Made by a program: the position numbers and the translations under genes
Notes under the pieces: generated by a model
Seen by the model: only the letters and a program-made list of their open reading frames with translations
Databases searched by the model: none
Told to the model about the DNA's origin: nothing
Assembly: GCA_009379955.1 (NCBI GenBank)
Contig: WHST01000031.1
Coordinates: 1 to 56,816, forward strand
Direction of reading: 5' to 3'
DNA: 56,816 nt
Source of the DNA: Streptosporangiales bacterium
GTDB taxonomy: Bacteria > Actinomycetota > Actinomycetes > Streptosporangiales > WHST01
Part shown: piece after piece, positions 48,278 through 55,851 of the stretch
How positions within the stretch are numbered: position 1 is the stretch's first letter
Layout of the letters: the number at the start of each line of letters is the position of its first letter

Positions 48278-48736
48278 ATGGCAAGCGCACCCGGCACGGA
48301 CGGCGATCCGCTGACCGTCGCGGCGGAGGCGCTGCGGACGTACGCCGCTGCCGCCGCACGACTCGAGCAGTCCGCAGGCAACGAGGCCGGCTTGGTCTGG
48401 AGTGCCTGCGAGGCCAGCTTCCTGACCCTGCTCCAACTCCACGGATCCCTCAGCCCCGGCGAATTGAGCGAAATGGCTCAAGTCAGTTCCTCAGGGACGA
48501 CCACCGGTGCGATCGATCGGCTGGAAAAGGCCGGGTACGTGCGACGAGACCGAAGCACCCACGACCGCCGCAAGGTCATCGTGACCCTGACACCAGAAGC
48601 TGCCGCGGGCCACCGCCGCGCCCGCCAGCAGCGGCTCACCGAACTGTTCGCCGACTACAAGCCGTCACAGCAACGACTCATCGCCGAGTTCCTCACCCGC
48701 CTCGCCGAAACCGAGACGCACGCCGCGACCACCTGA
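48278..48736 (+). CDS. MarR-family transcriptional regulator
   Basis: This 152-residue protein has the MarR winged helix: LLQLHGSLSPGELSEMAQVSSSGTTTGAIDRLEKAGYVRRDRSTHDRRKVIVTLT, where the helix-turn-helix and the Asp-Arg wing (DRRK) are clear. Dimerising helices flank it. The ATG at 48278 has GGGAGGAGG 7 nt upstream. It is divergent from the frameshifted MFS gene, which it probably represses until a small-molecule ligand binds. Confidence 0.92.
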   Translation: MASAPGTDGDPLTVAAEALRTYAAAAARLEQSAGNEAGLVWSACEASFLTLLQLHGSLSPGELSEMAQVSSSGTTTGAIDRLEKAGYVRRDRSTHDRRKVIVTLTPEAAAGHRRARQQRLTELFADYKPSQQRLIAEFLTRLAETETHAATT

Positions 48737-48828
48737 CCAAAGCCGACGCAACCCCGGTCGCCAGCGCGGATCGATTGGGGAACCCCCGTTCGTGAAGACA
48801 CACCGATGCGCCAGACCCCGGCTCAGCA

Positions 48829-49293
48829 CTAGGGCCGAACGGTCTGGCGGGCGGTGGCCCGGCCGACCAGGGGCACACCGTCGGCGTACGACGCCGAGAC
48901 GACGTTGGCGAACGGGATGCTCACTCGGCAGGAGACGGCGACGGTCACGGCGCCGTCGTCGACCGTCACCTCGTCGAGGGCGAACCGCTCGCACGAGCGC
49001 GTCGCGCCGGACGCCTCGAGGTGTGCCGTGGCGGCGCGGTCGGCGCCGTCCTCGGTCAACGGCAGCAGCCGGCCGGCGCCGTCGTCGTAGTACGCACCCT
49101 CGCGCACGGCCTGGACCGCGGCGATCGCCGCCTCGTCGGCGGCCGCGTCGAGCGCCCGCTGGGCGAGGAACACGCGGGACAGGTTGACCACGACGGTGAT
49201 CAGGAGGAGGGCGATCACCGCGTAGCCCAGGGTCAGCACGAGGGTCTGCCCGCTCTCACGCGGTCCGGCCCGCCGGCGCGGTGGCCGCCTCAC
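48829..49293 (-). CDS. TadG/TadE-like pilus-assembly protein
   Basis: This 154-residue protein has a basic N-terminus and one helix (GQTLVLTLGYAVIALLLITVVVNL) followed by RVFLAQRALDAAADEAAIAAVQAV. That is the pattern of Tad pseudopilins of the Rv3655c/TadG-like group, with an extracytoplasmic C-terminal part holding a Cys pair. The GTG at 49293 overlaps the preceding gene by GTGA. Last gene of the Tad operon. Confidence 0.75.
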   Translation of the reverse strand: MRRPPRRRAGPRESGQTLVLTLGYAVIALLLITVVVNLSRVFLAQRALDAAADEAAIAAVQAVREGAYYDDGAGRLLPLTEDGADRAATAHLEASGATRSCERFALDEVTVDDGAVTVAVSCRVSIPFANVVSASYADGVPLVGRATARQTVRP

Positions 49294-49760
49294 GGGTCGC
49301 CGTCCTCGCGAGGCGCGTCGCGGTAGGCGTCGACGACCTCGACGTGGGTGGCGCGCACGGCGACGGACGCGGGCTCGCGACCGAACAGGATCTTCGGCAG
49401 GTACGGCAGCGGGACGCGGACGGCGATGCGTACCTCCACCGTCGCACCCGGGGTGAGGCACGGCTCCTGCTCGCAGGTCACCCGTACCTGGTCGCGGGTG
49501 AGGGTGACACCCTGGTCGCCCGCGGCGATCTGCGCGGCGGCGAGGGCGCGCTGGTCGGGATCGGCGCCGTCCTCGCTCGTGACGAACGCCCGGCCCGCCT
49601 CCCTGGTCGCGGCCTCGACCGCGTAGGCGGCCCTCTGCACCTCGAAGACCGTCAGCATGAGGTAGACGAGAGGGACCATCAGCAGCAGGGCGAGCCAGCT
49701 GAACTCGACCATCGCGTTGCCGTCGTCACCGCGCCGCGTGCGCGGTCGCCGCGGGTTCAC
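49290..49760 (-). CDS. TadE-family pseudopilin
   Basis: This 156-residue protein has the TadE pattern: basic leader RRPRTRRGDDGNAMVEFSW with a Glu at the start of the helix, helix LALLLMVPLVYLMLTVFEV, then RAAYAVEAATREAGRAFVTS and an extracytoplasmic domain with Cys residues in VRVTCEQEPC. TadE proteins are processed by a prepilin peptidase and help assemble Flp pili. GTG starts and 4-nt overlaps link it to both neighbours. Confidence 0.85.
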   Translation of the reverse strand: MNPRRPRTRRGDDGNAMVEFSWLALLLMVPLVYLMLTVFEVQRAAYAVEAATREAGRAFVTSEDGADPDQRALAAAQIAAGDQGVTLTRDQVRVTCEQEPCLTPGATVEVRIAVRVPLPYLPKILFGREPASVAVRATHVEVVDAYRDAPREDGDP

Positions 49761-50155
49761 GGACCGACTCCCTCGCGCAACGCGTGACCGCGGACGGTGA
49801 TGCCGCCGACCGGACCGATCAGGCCGACCACGGGAAGCGGCGCGTCGACCTCGACCACGACGACCTCGGCGCCGTCACGCACCTCGACGCCCCCGGTCAC
49901 GTCGACCGCGTAGCGATCCGCGAGCGACCGCGCGACGAGCCGCTCGGTGTAGGCCGCACCGTCGGCGGGAGTGCGGTTGGCGTTGGCGCCGTAGCGCGCG
50001 CCGGCGGACGCGCAGGCGACGAGGGTGTTGCGGACGTAGAGCGCCAGCCCCACCTGCAGCACACCGAGGACGAGGACGGTCAGCAGGATCGACACCAGCG
50101 CGAACTCGACGACCGCGGCACCGCGGTCGCCTCGGGCGTCGGCCCGTGCGTTCAC
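49757..50155 (-). CDS. TadE-family pseudopilin
   Basis: This 132-residue protein has the classical TadE beginning DRGAAVVEFALVSILLTVLVLGVLQVG, with Glu at the fifth position of the helix, then ALYVRNTLVACASAGARYGA and a short beta-rich C-terminal part. It belongs to the same Tad operon and is coupled by GTGA overlaps on both sides. Confidence 0.88.
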   Translation of the reverse strand: MNARADARGDRGAAVVEFALVSILLTVLVLGVLQVGLALYVRNTLVACASAGARYGANANRTPADGAAYTERLVARSLADRYAVDVTGGVEVRDGAEVVVVEVDAPLPVVGLIGPVGGITVRGHALREGVGP

Positions 50156-50352
50156 CCACCCGGACCGGAGACGGCGTCGAGCGCGTTGACGAACAGGTCG
50201 ACGAGCCGGTCACCCGCGACGGCCCACAGCACCGTGACGAGCCCCGCGGTCATCAGCGTGACGAGCACCCAGCCGGGGACGTCGCCTCGCTCCGGGTCAC
50301 CCGCACGCAGCCGCCCGGCCAGGCGGGCCTGCAGGCCGTAGAGACGTCTCAT
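50152..50352 (-). CDS. Small single-helix protein, possible Flp-like pilin
   Basis: This 66-residue protein has a basic N-terminus, then GDPERGDVPGWVLVTLMTAGLVTVLWAVAGDRLVDLF, one hydrophobic helix and a short tail. Its size and its place between TadC and the TadE genes fit the Flp pilin or DUF4244 position of actinobacterial Tad operons. The usual Glu at position five after the cleavage site is not obvious. The ATG at 50352 has GAGAGGGGG upstream. Function as the pilin is inferred from position. Confidence 0.6.
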   Translation of the reverse strand: MRRLYGLQARLAGRLRAGDPERGDVPGWVLVTLMTAGLVTVLWAVAGDRLVDLFVNALDAVSGPGG

Positions 50353-50372
50353 GTGTCCCCCTCTCCGAACGA

Positions 50373-51308
50373 TCATGGCACGAACAGGTCGAGGCCGATG
50401 AAACCCGGGAACAGCGCGAACAGCACGGTGATGGGCAGCACGAGGAACACGACGGGAACCATCATCGCGATCTCGCGCTTGCCCGCCGTCTCGATGAGAG
50501 CGCGCTGCCGCGCGGCGCGGACGTCGACCGCCTGGTCGCGGAGCACGTCGACGAGCGGCGTGCCCCGCTCGATCGCGATGACGACGCCGTCGACGAATCG
50601 GCTGACCGCCGGCACGCCGGCGCGGGCGGCGAGGTCTTGCAGGGCGGCGGTGACCGGCGCTCCGGCGCGCACCGCCGCGACGGTGCGGCCGAGCTCGGCG
50701 GGCAGCACGCCGTCACCGGTGCGGCTGAGGCGCTCCAGCGCGGCGATCGGCGACTCGCCGGCGGCCACGGCGAGGGCGAACAGCTCCGCGATGGCCGGGA
50801 ACTCCTCGATGACGCGCTCCTCGCGGTGCCGCACCTGCTGGGTCAGCACCTGGTCGCGCAGCAGCACCCCGGACACCGCGGCGATGAGCGTGAGGACGAG
50901 CAGCGGGACGACCTGGTCGGCCACCCCCGTGACGAGCAGCAGCAGGCTCGCCGCCGCACCGACCAGCAGGCCGAGACCTCCCCAGACCACCTGCTCGATC
51001 CGGAACTGCTCGACCGTGCGGTCGGATCCGGTGCGGTGCAGCCGGCGGCGTACGGAGGCGCTGCCGCCGAGCAGCCGCTCCACCCGGGCGGCGAGGTCGG
51101 TGACGAGCGGCCCGGCCAGCCGCTGCACCACGGGGAAGGGCGACCGGCTCGCGTGGTCGCCGAGCAGCCGAGAGGGCGGGACGGCGTCGCGCAGGTAGGG
51201 CTCGAGCCGCTGGTCGAAGGTCGGCTGCCGTCGCAGCGGCACGCTGCGCACGACCAGCAGCAGGCCGAGGCCGGCGAGGACACCGAGCAGCGCGCCGGCG
51301 GCCGTCAT
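50373..51308 (-). CDS. tadC: Type II secretion system F domain protein, TadC
   Basis: This 311-residue membrane protein has an N-terminal helix, a cytoplasmic region, a helix pair (about 110-155) and the T2SSF domain (FPAIAELFALAVAAGESPIAALERL, about 180-290), ending in a helix pair with PVVFLVLPITVLFALFPGF. It forms the inner-membrane platform of the Tad pilus machine with TadB. The ATG at 51308 has GGAGG in the repeated intergenic element just upstream. Confidence 0.88.
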   Translation of the reverse strand: MTAAGALLGVLAGLGLLLVVRSVPLRRQPTFDQRLEPYLRDAVPPSRLLGDHASRSPFPVVQRLAGPLVTDLAARVERLLGGSASVRRRLHRTGSDRTVEQFRIEQVVWGGLGLLVGAAASLLLLVTGVADQVVPLLVLTLIAAVSGVLLRDQVLTQQVRHREERVIEEFPAIAELFALAVAAGESPIAALERLSRTGDGVLPAELGRTVAAVRAGAPVTAALQDLAARAGVPAVSRFVDGVVIAIERGTPLVDVLRDQAVDVRAARQRALIETAGKREIAMMVPVVFLVLPITVLFALFPGFIGLDLFVP

Positions 51309-51420
51309 GAGCCGACCTCCAAAGCGAGCATCGCAGCGGTTCGGAGCACACACCAGGCTCGCAGCACCACCGAGCGAGGAGCGGAGCGGCGGAGGGCGGC
51401 GGGGTACACGGCCATCACGC
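51309..51420. repeat. Intergenic repeat carrying an RBS, copy 2
   Basis: It shares with 9585-9690 the plus-strand blocks GAGCATCGCAGCG and GAGCGAGGAGCGGAGCGG and ends in the same GGAGGGCGGCGGGG. Inverted ends are GCCGACCTCC (51311-51320) and GGAGGGCGGC (51391-51400), with one mismatch. On the minus strand it supplies GGAGGTCGGCTC directly before the tadC ATG. The middle parts of the two copies differ. Confidence 0.7.
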
Positions 51421-51431
51421 GCGTGTGCCCG

Positions 51432-52283
51432 TCATCGGAGCACCCGGCGTTCTTCCGGCAGGCGGGCGATGCGCAGCATCAGCCGGTACGCCACGATCGA
51501 CACCCCGGCACCCGTGCCGAGGACGACGGCGCCCGCAGCACTGTCGTACGCCGCCACCGCCTCGGGTCGCAGGGCGAGCAGGCCGAGCAGCATCCACGGC
51601 GCGGCGACCGCCAGCCGGGCCGCGTTGACCGTCCACGACTGGCGGCTCTCGAGCTCGCCGCGGGTCCTGGCGTTCTCGCGCAGGAAGCCGGAGAGTGTGC
51701 GCAGCAGCGTGCCGAGCTCGCCGCCGCCCACGGCACGCGCGACCCGCAGCGACTCGGCGACACTGTCGCCGACCGGGTCGGCGAGTCGCTCCTTGAGCCG
51801 GTCGAGGCAGTCGTCGAACCGTCCCGTCGCGCGGTAGTCCTCCGCGAACCGGAGGAACGGCGGACGCAGGGTCTCGGGACCGCGGGTGGCGAGGCCCGCG
51901 ACCGCCTCGGGCAGCGACATGCCGGCGCGGACGGCGGAGGCGAGGTTGTCGACGACCTCGGGCCACAGCTCGCGCAGCTCGGTGCTGCGCCGACGGCGCC
52001 GCATCGAGACGAGTGCCCGCGGCGCGAGCGCGGCGATGCCGGCGAACGCCAACGCCACCACCCACGCCCGGGACAGGGCGAGCATGCCGAGCCCGCCGAC
52101 CACCCCGAGCACCACCGACGCCGCGACGAACTGCCGCGGCGTGACGCCCTCGATCCCCGCCTGCGCCAGCAGCTCGGCGGTGCGGGAGTGCCGCCGCACG
52201 CGCGGCGCCGGAGGCGGGGTGGTGAGGCCGAGGAACACCAGGACCGCACCCAGCCCGAAGGTCAGTCCGACGAGGGCCCCCAT
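51432..52283 (-). CDS. tadB: Type II secretion system F domain protein, TadB
   Basis: This 283-residue protein has two N-terminal helices and a cytoplasmic T2SSF domain (about 95-235) with LWPEVVDNLASAVRAGMSLPEAVAGLA and RVARAVGGGELGTLLRTLSGFLRENARTRGELE. Two C-terminal helices follow. The ATG at 52283 shares one base with the tadA stop. It pairs with TadC in the platform. Confidence 0.88.
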   Translation of the reverse strand: MGALVGLTFGLGAVLVFLGLTTPPPAPRVRRHSRTAELLAQAGIEGVTPRQFVAASVVLGVVGGLGMLALSRAWVVALAFAGIAALAPRALVSMRRRRRSTELRELWPEVVDNLASAVRAGMSLPEAVAGLATRGPETLRPPFLRFAEDYRATGRFDDCLDRLKERLADPVGDSVAESLRVARAVGGGELGTLLRTLSGFLRENARTRGELESRQSWTVNAARLAVAAPWMLLGLLALRPEAVAAYDSAAGAVVLGTGAGVSIVAYRLMLRIARLPEERRVLR

Positions 52284-53536
52284 CACCGCACCCCCGTCGG
52301 CGGCGCCGGACGCCGCGGCGCGAGCAGCGCACGCAGGTCGTGACCGGCCCGCTCGAAACGGTCGGGATGCGGCGGGTAGCCGTCGGCCCGGACGAGGCGA
52401 CCCTCGCGGGTGACGAAGACGTCGGCGGTCTCGATGACATCGCCCTCGACGCGGCTGGTGACCGCGACGACCTCGCGCACCCACCGCTGCCCGCCCGAGC
52501 CGAGCGCCATCGACACGACGAGGTCGACCGACCCCGCGACGGTCGGGGTCACGAACGCATGCGTGACGTTCTCGCCGGCAAGAAGTGGCAACGTACAGAG
52601 CTTGGTGATGGCCTCGCGGGCGCTGTTGGCGTGCACCGAGCACATCCCCGGGATGCCGGAGTTGAGCGCGATCAGCAGGTCGAGGCACTCCTCCTGACGC
52701 ACCTCGCCGACGATGATCCTGGAGGGCCGCATGCGCAGCGCCTCCTTCACCAGGCGCCGCAGCAGGATCTCGCCGCGCCCGTCGAGGTTGGCCTGCCGCG
52801 TCTGCATCGGCACCCAGTCGGCCAGGTGGCGCAGCTTGAGCTCGAAGACCTCCTCGCACGTGATCACCCGCTCGCTGGCGGGGATCGCGGCGGCCAGGCA
52901 GTTGAGCAGCGTCGTCTTGCCCGCCTGCGTGCCCCCGGACACGATCACGTTGAGGCCGGACGCCACGGCGGCCTCGAGGAACTGCGCGCACTGCGGAGTG
53001 AGCGTGCCGAACCCGACGAGCTCGTCGAGCGACGAGGCGGCGACGACGAACTTGCGGATGTTGACGGCCCAGGACTCCCGCGTGACGTCGGGGATGACGA
53101 CGTGGAGGCGGCTGCCGTCGGGCAGCGCGCTGTCGACGAACGGGCTCGACAGGTCGAGCCGGCGGCCGGAGTTCTTCAGCATGCGTTCGACGAGGTCGCG
53201 GACCTGCGCCTCGGTCAACACGGTCGTGGTCAGCTCGCTGCGGCCGTGCCGCGCGACGAACACCCGGCCCGGCTCGTTGATCCAGACCTCCTCGACCGTC
53301 GGGTCGTCGAGGTAGCGCTGCAGCGGGCCGAACCCGGCCACCGCGTCGAAGACGCTGCGCGAGACGCCGGCGGCGTCGCCCAGCCGGGGCAGGCCGCCGG
53401 CGAGACTGCGCTCCCCGTAGTCGGCGACCACCTGGTCGACGAGCGAGCGGACGAGACCCGGCTCCGCCACGGGATCGAGGCCACGGCGACGGACCAGCTC
53501 GCGGACCTCGTCCTCGACCACCGTGACGGCGTCCAT
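52283..53536 (-). CDS. tadA: Tad/CpaF-type pilus assembly ATPase
   Basis: This 417-residue secretion ATPase has an N-terminal domain (VFDAVAGFGPLQRYLDDPTVEEVWIN) and a RecA-like ATPase domain with Walker A GGTQAGKTT. An Asp box (CEEVFEL), a Walker B region (RIIVGEVRQEECLDLL) and a His box (GMCSVHANSAREA) follow. It drives assembly of the Flp pilus. It is the first gene of the operon tadA-tadB-tadC-pilin-tadE-tadE-tadG. No TadZ/CpaE-like gene or prepilin peptidase gene is seen here. Confidence 0.92.
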   Translation of the reverse strand: MDAVTVVEDEVRELVRRRGLDPVAEPGLVRSLVDQVVADYGERSLAGGLPRLGDAAGVSRSVFDAVAGFGPLQRYLDDPTVEEVWINEPGRVFVARHGRSELTTTVLTEAQVRDLVERMLKNSGRRLDLSSPFVDSALPDGSRLHVVIPDVTRESWAVNIRKFVVAASSLDELVGFGTLTPQCAQFLEAAVASGLNVIVSGGTQAGKTTLLNCLAAAIPASERVITCEEVFELKLRHLADWVPMQTRQANLDGRGEILLRRLVKEALRMRPSRIIVGEVRQEECLDLLIALNSGIPGMCSVHANSAREAITKLCTLPLLAGENVTHAFVTPTVAGSVDLVVSMALGSGGQRWVREVVAVTSRVEGDVIETADVFVTREGRLVRADGYPPHPDRFERAGHDLRALLAPRRPAPPTGVR

Positions 53537-53565
53537 CGCCCCCTCCCGTCCAGCCCGCTGCGAGG

Positions 53566-53731
53566 CTAGGGTCTGTCCCGTGGACCGCTCCGTCGCGAGC
53601 GGCGTCCAGGGCGGTCAATGGCGGCGGCGGACGACGAGCTCGTACTGGACGTACTTGCGAGCGAGGACAACGCCGCCAGTGGCCGCCCTGGGCGCCGCGT
53701 AGCAGGAGGGGTTCCGCGGGACAGACCCTAG
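53566..53731. mobile_element. MITE-like palindromic element of 166 bp
   Basis: The ends are perfect 15-bp inverted repeats, CTAGGGTCTGTCCCG (53566-53580) and CGGGACAGACCCTAG (53717-53731). Inner segments also pair, such as CCAGGGCGG against CCGCCCTGG, so nearly the whole element folds on itself. It encodes no protein. Terminal CTAG could be a target duplication. It sits about 30 bp upstream of tadA and may affect its promoter. The rest of the gap (53732-53983) holds no gene I can support. Confidence 0.7.
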
Positions 53732-53983
53732 TCACCGAACAGTGACCGCAGCAATACCCACCGCGAAGTTGTGGATGAGCAGCATGCCGCCTGGTGCGCC
53801 ACCGCGGTCGGCGGGGTCGCCGCACCGGCGGTGTTGCGCCGGGACCCGCCGGCACCGTACCGTCGTCGAGCTGCCATTCAGGCGGTACGCAACGGGGGGA
53901 CATCGGGGCGTGTGCGGTCCGCGGTCCTCCCTGCGGGCCGCCGGTGGTACGGACGGACCTGGCCCCGAGAGGTGACGACGACG

Positions 53984-54559
53984 ATGCGCACGCTACGACT
54001 TCCGCTGCTCGCGGTGGCGGCCGCAACCCTGCTGGCGGTCGGGCTGACGAGCCCGGCGCTCGCCGCTCCCGTGTTGGGCTCCCCCGCCTCCTCCTGCGTC
54101 GTCCGCGCCCAGCCGCTGGACGGCGCACCCGACCCCGTCGACGTCACGTGCTTCCGCAGCCTCGCGGCGGCGGTCGCCTACGCCACGAGCGGCGCGGTCC
54201 ACATCGCGCCGAACACCAACGAGCTCACCCAGGAGCAGCTCGACGGCGGCACGCGTGCGGTGAGCGCCAGGGGTGCGAAGGCGAACCGGATCATCGGCAT
54301 CGAGTACGAGGACCCGCGGTTCGAGGGAAGCACCAAGGTCTACAACGTCGCGGCCACCCCGTGCAACGACGGCGGCCGGTACACCGACACCGACCTGCGC
54401 GGCGACCCGATGGACGACGAGATCTCCTCGGCACGCACCTACGAGGGTTGCGTCAGCCGGCACTACCAGTACGCGGGGTTCTCCGGCATGAGTCACGACT
54501 GCGGCTGCGCCGTGATGGGCGACATGAACGACCGCACCACGTCGATCCGCTGGACCTGA
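53984..54559 (+). CDS. Secreted beta/gamma-crystallin or I36-like protein
   Basis: This 191-residue protein has a Sec signal peptide (LLAVAAATLLAVGLTSPALAA). Its C-terminal half looks like a beta/gamma-crystallin domain: IIGIEYEDPRFEGSTKVY, MDDEISSARTYEG, HYQYAGFSG and NDRTTSIRW, with paired Cys residues. The same fold is found in the I36 protease inhibitors of streptomycetes, so an inhibitor or calcium-binding role is possible. The ATG at 53984 has GAGAGGTGA upstream. It is convergent with the anti-sigma-like gene. Confidence 0.75.
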   Translation: MRTLRLPLLAVAAATLLAVGLTSPALAAPVLGSPASSCVVRAQPLDGAPDPVDVTCFRSLAAAVAYATSGAVHIAPNTNELTQEQLDGGTRAVSARGAKANRIIGIEYEDPRFEGSTKVYNVAATPCNDGGRYTDTDLRGDPMDDEISSARTYEGCVSRHYQYAGFSGMSHDCGCAVMGDMNDRTTSIRWT

Positions 54560-54588
54560 CCCGACGCCGCAACGGGGTGCTGGATGGT

Positions 54589-54633
54589 GGTCGCGCGGCG
54601 GAGGCCCACCCCGGCGGCCTCCGACGCGCGACC
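54589..54633. terminator. Two-way terminator hairpin
   Basis: Arms GGTCGCGCGGCGGAGGCC (54589-54606) and GGCCTCCGACGCGCGACC (54616-54633) pair over 18 bp with one mismatch and a 9-nt loop. It lies between convergent genes and could stop transcription from both sides. There is no T-run, as is usual in high-GC actinobacteria. Confidence 0.7.
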
Positions 54634-54645
54634 GTGACCCGCGCC

Positions 54646-55164
54646 TCAGCGTTTGAGGCGCGGGAGTCCGAGGGCGCGGCAGGTGTCGGGGTCGCCGCTC
54701 GGGTACACCGCGGCGGTGCCGTTCTCCAGCACGCACGCCTGGAGCGCGGGCACCCGGTGGGTGCGGCCGTCGGGGCCCTGCGCGGTACGGGAACCGCGGC
54801 GGATCACGCCCTGCCGCCAGATGTCCGTGCACGCCTGGATCGGGTCGGCGTCCGCGGTGCGGCCCGCCTGACCCTCACCCCGCGTGGTCACGGTCGTGCC
54901 GGGGAAGTCGTCGCCCTGCTCGTCGACGACCTTGCTGTAGCAACGCACGTCGGTCGTGTGCTCGGCGGGACGGAACGCGACGTAGGCGGTCGCGACACCG
55001 CCCGTGGTGAGCAACGCCGCCGCGACCGCGATGACGCCCGTGCGCGTCAGCCACCGCCGCCGCGGGCGTAGCGAGAGGCGTGCGGCGTCCTCCAGCAGGC
55101 GCCGGGTGTCGTCCCGTCGCTCGGCGGGGAACCGCCGCGCCGGCGGCAGCTCGGTCATCGTCAT
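54646..55164 (-). CDS. Membrane protein, probable anti-sigma factor
   Basis: This 172-residue protein has a charged cytoplasmic N-terminus (about 1-38, RRDDTRRLLEDAARLSLRPRRRW), one helix (TGVIAVAAALLTTGGVATAYVAF) and an extracytoplasmic domain with four cysteines. Overlap of its ATG with the ECF sigma stop (ATGA) marks it as the co-transcribed partner. No HXXXCXXC zinc anti-sigma motif is present. The regulatory role is inferred from position and topology. Confidence 0.65.
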   Translation of the reverse strand: MTMTELPPARRFPAERRDDTRRLLEDAARLSLRPRRRWLTRTGVIAVAAALLTTGGVATAYVAFRPAEHTTDVRCYSKVVDEQGDDFPGTTVTTRGEGQAGRTADADPIQACTDIWRQGVIRRGSRTAQGPDGRTHRVPALQACVLENGTAAVYPSGDPDTCRALGLPRLKR

Positions 55165-55787
55165 AGGAGCGTTCCTCCCCTGACCCCGTTGGGTGGTGTC
55201 GGGCGCGCGTCGCCGACCGCACCCTGGTCGCCGGTCAGTCTCTTGAGTTGTTGGCGCGCCCGCGCGAGCCGCGACCGCACCGTGCCCACCGGCACACCGA
55301 GCGCCACGGCCGCGTCGGCGTAGCTGAGCTCGGCCCACACGCACAGGGCGAGCGCATCCTGCTCGTCCGGCGTCAGCTTGCGGAACACGCGCAGGATCCG
55401 TTGCATCGCCCGCTCGTCGTCGACCCGCTCGGCGGTCTCGTCGGCCGGGTCGGGCTGGACGACCGCCGCCGGCAGCTTCGCGATGAGCCGGCGCCTGCGC
55501 CACAGGGCGCGCTGCTGGTTGCGGACGTCGTTGTTGGCGACGGCGAGCAGCCACGGCAGCAGGCTCTCGGTGGTCAAGCTGACCTCCCGGCGACGACGCC
55601 AGGCGTCGAGGAACACCGCCGACGTGAGGTCCTCAGCGGTGCTCCACGAGCCGGTACGCCGGAAACAGTGGTTGTAGACGGCGTCGGCATGGCGCTCGAA
55701 CAGCTCGCCGAACGCGGACGGGTCGTCCCTGGCGACCTGCGTCCACAGCTCGGCGTCGCTACGCCGGTCAGGCTCCGTTGCGCCCAC
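55161..55787 (-). CDS. ECF-type RNA polymerase sigma factor
   Basis: This 208-residue sigma factor has region 2 (FGELFERHADAVYNHCFRRTGSWSTAEDLTSAVFLDAW, about 25-65) and region 4 (LTPDEQDALALCVWAELSYADAAVALGVPVGTVRSRLARARQQL, about 138-182). The start is a GTG at 55787. It directs transcription of a small regulon, usually including itself. The co-transcribed membrane protein probably holds it inactive until an extracellular signal arrives. Confidence 0.92.
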   Translation of the reverse strand: MGATEPDRRSDAELWTQVARDDPSAFGELFERHADAVYNHCFRRTGSWSTAEDLTSAVFLDAWRRRREVSLTTESLLPWLLAVANNDVRNQQRALWRRRRLIAKLPAAVVQPDPADETAERVDDERAMQRILRVFRKLTPDEQDALALCVWAELSYADAAVALGVPVGTVRSRLARARQQLKRLTGDQGAVGDARPTPPNGVRGGTLL

Positions 55788-55851
55788 ACCTGTTCCATGT
55801 CCGGCAGTACGAGGGGAGTTCGGTCACGATTCGGTAAACCCCTCCGGTGGC

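Noticed and set aside
52284-54128. A long in-frame extension upstream of tadB (to 54128) covering tadA and the MITE.
   Set aside because: The product is low-complexity and the tadB start at 52283 overlaps the tadA stop; tadA itself is convincing in another frame.
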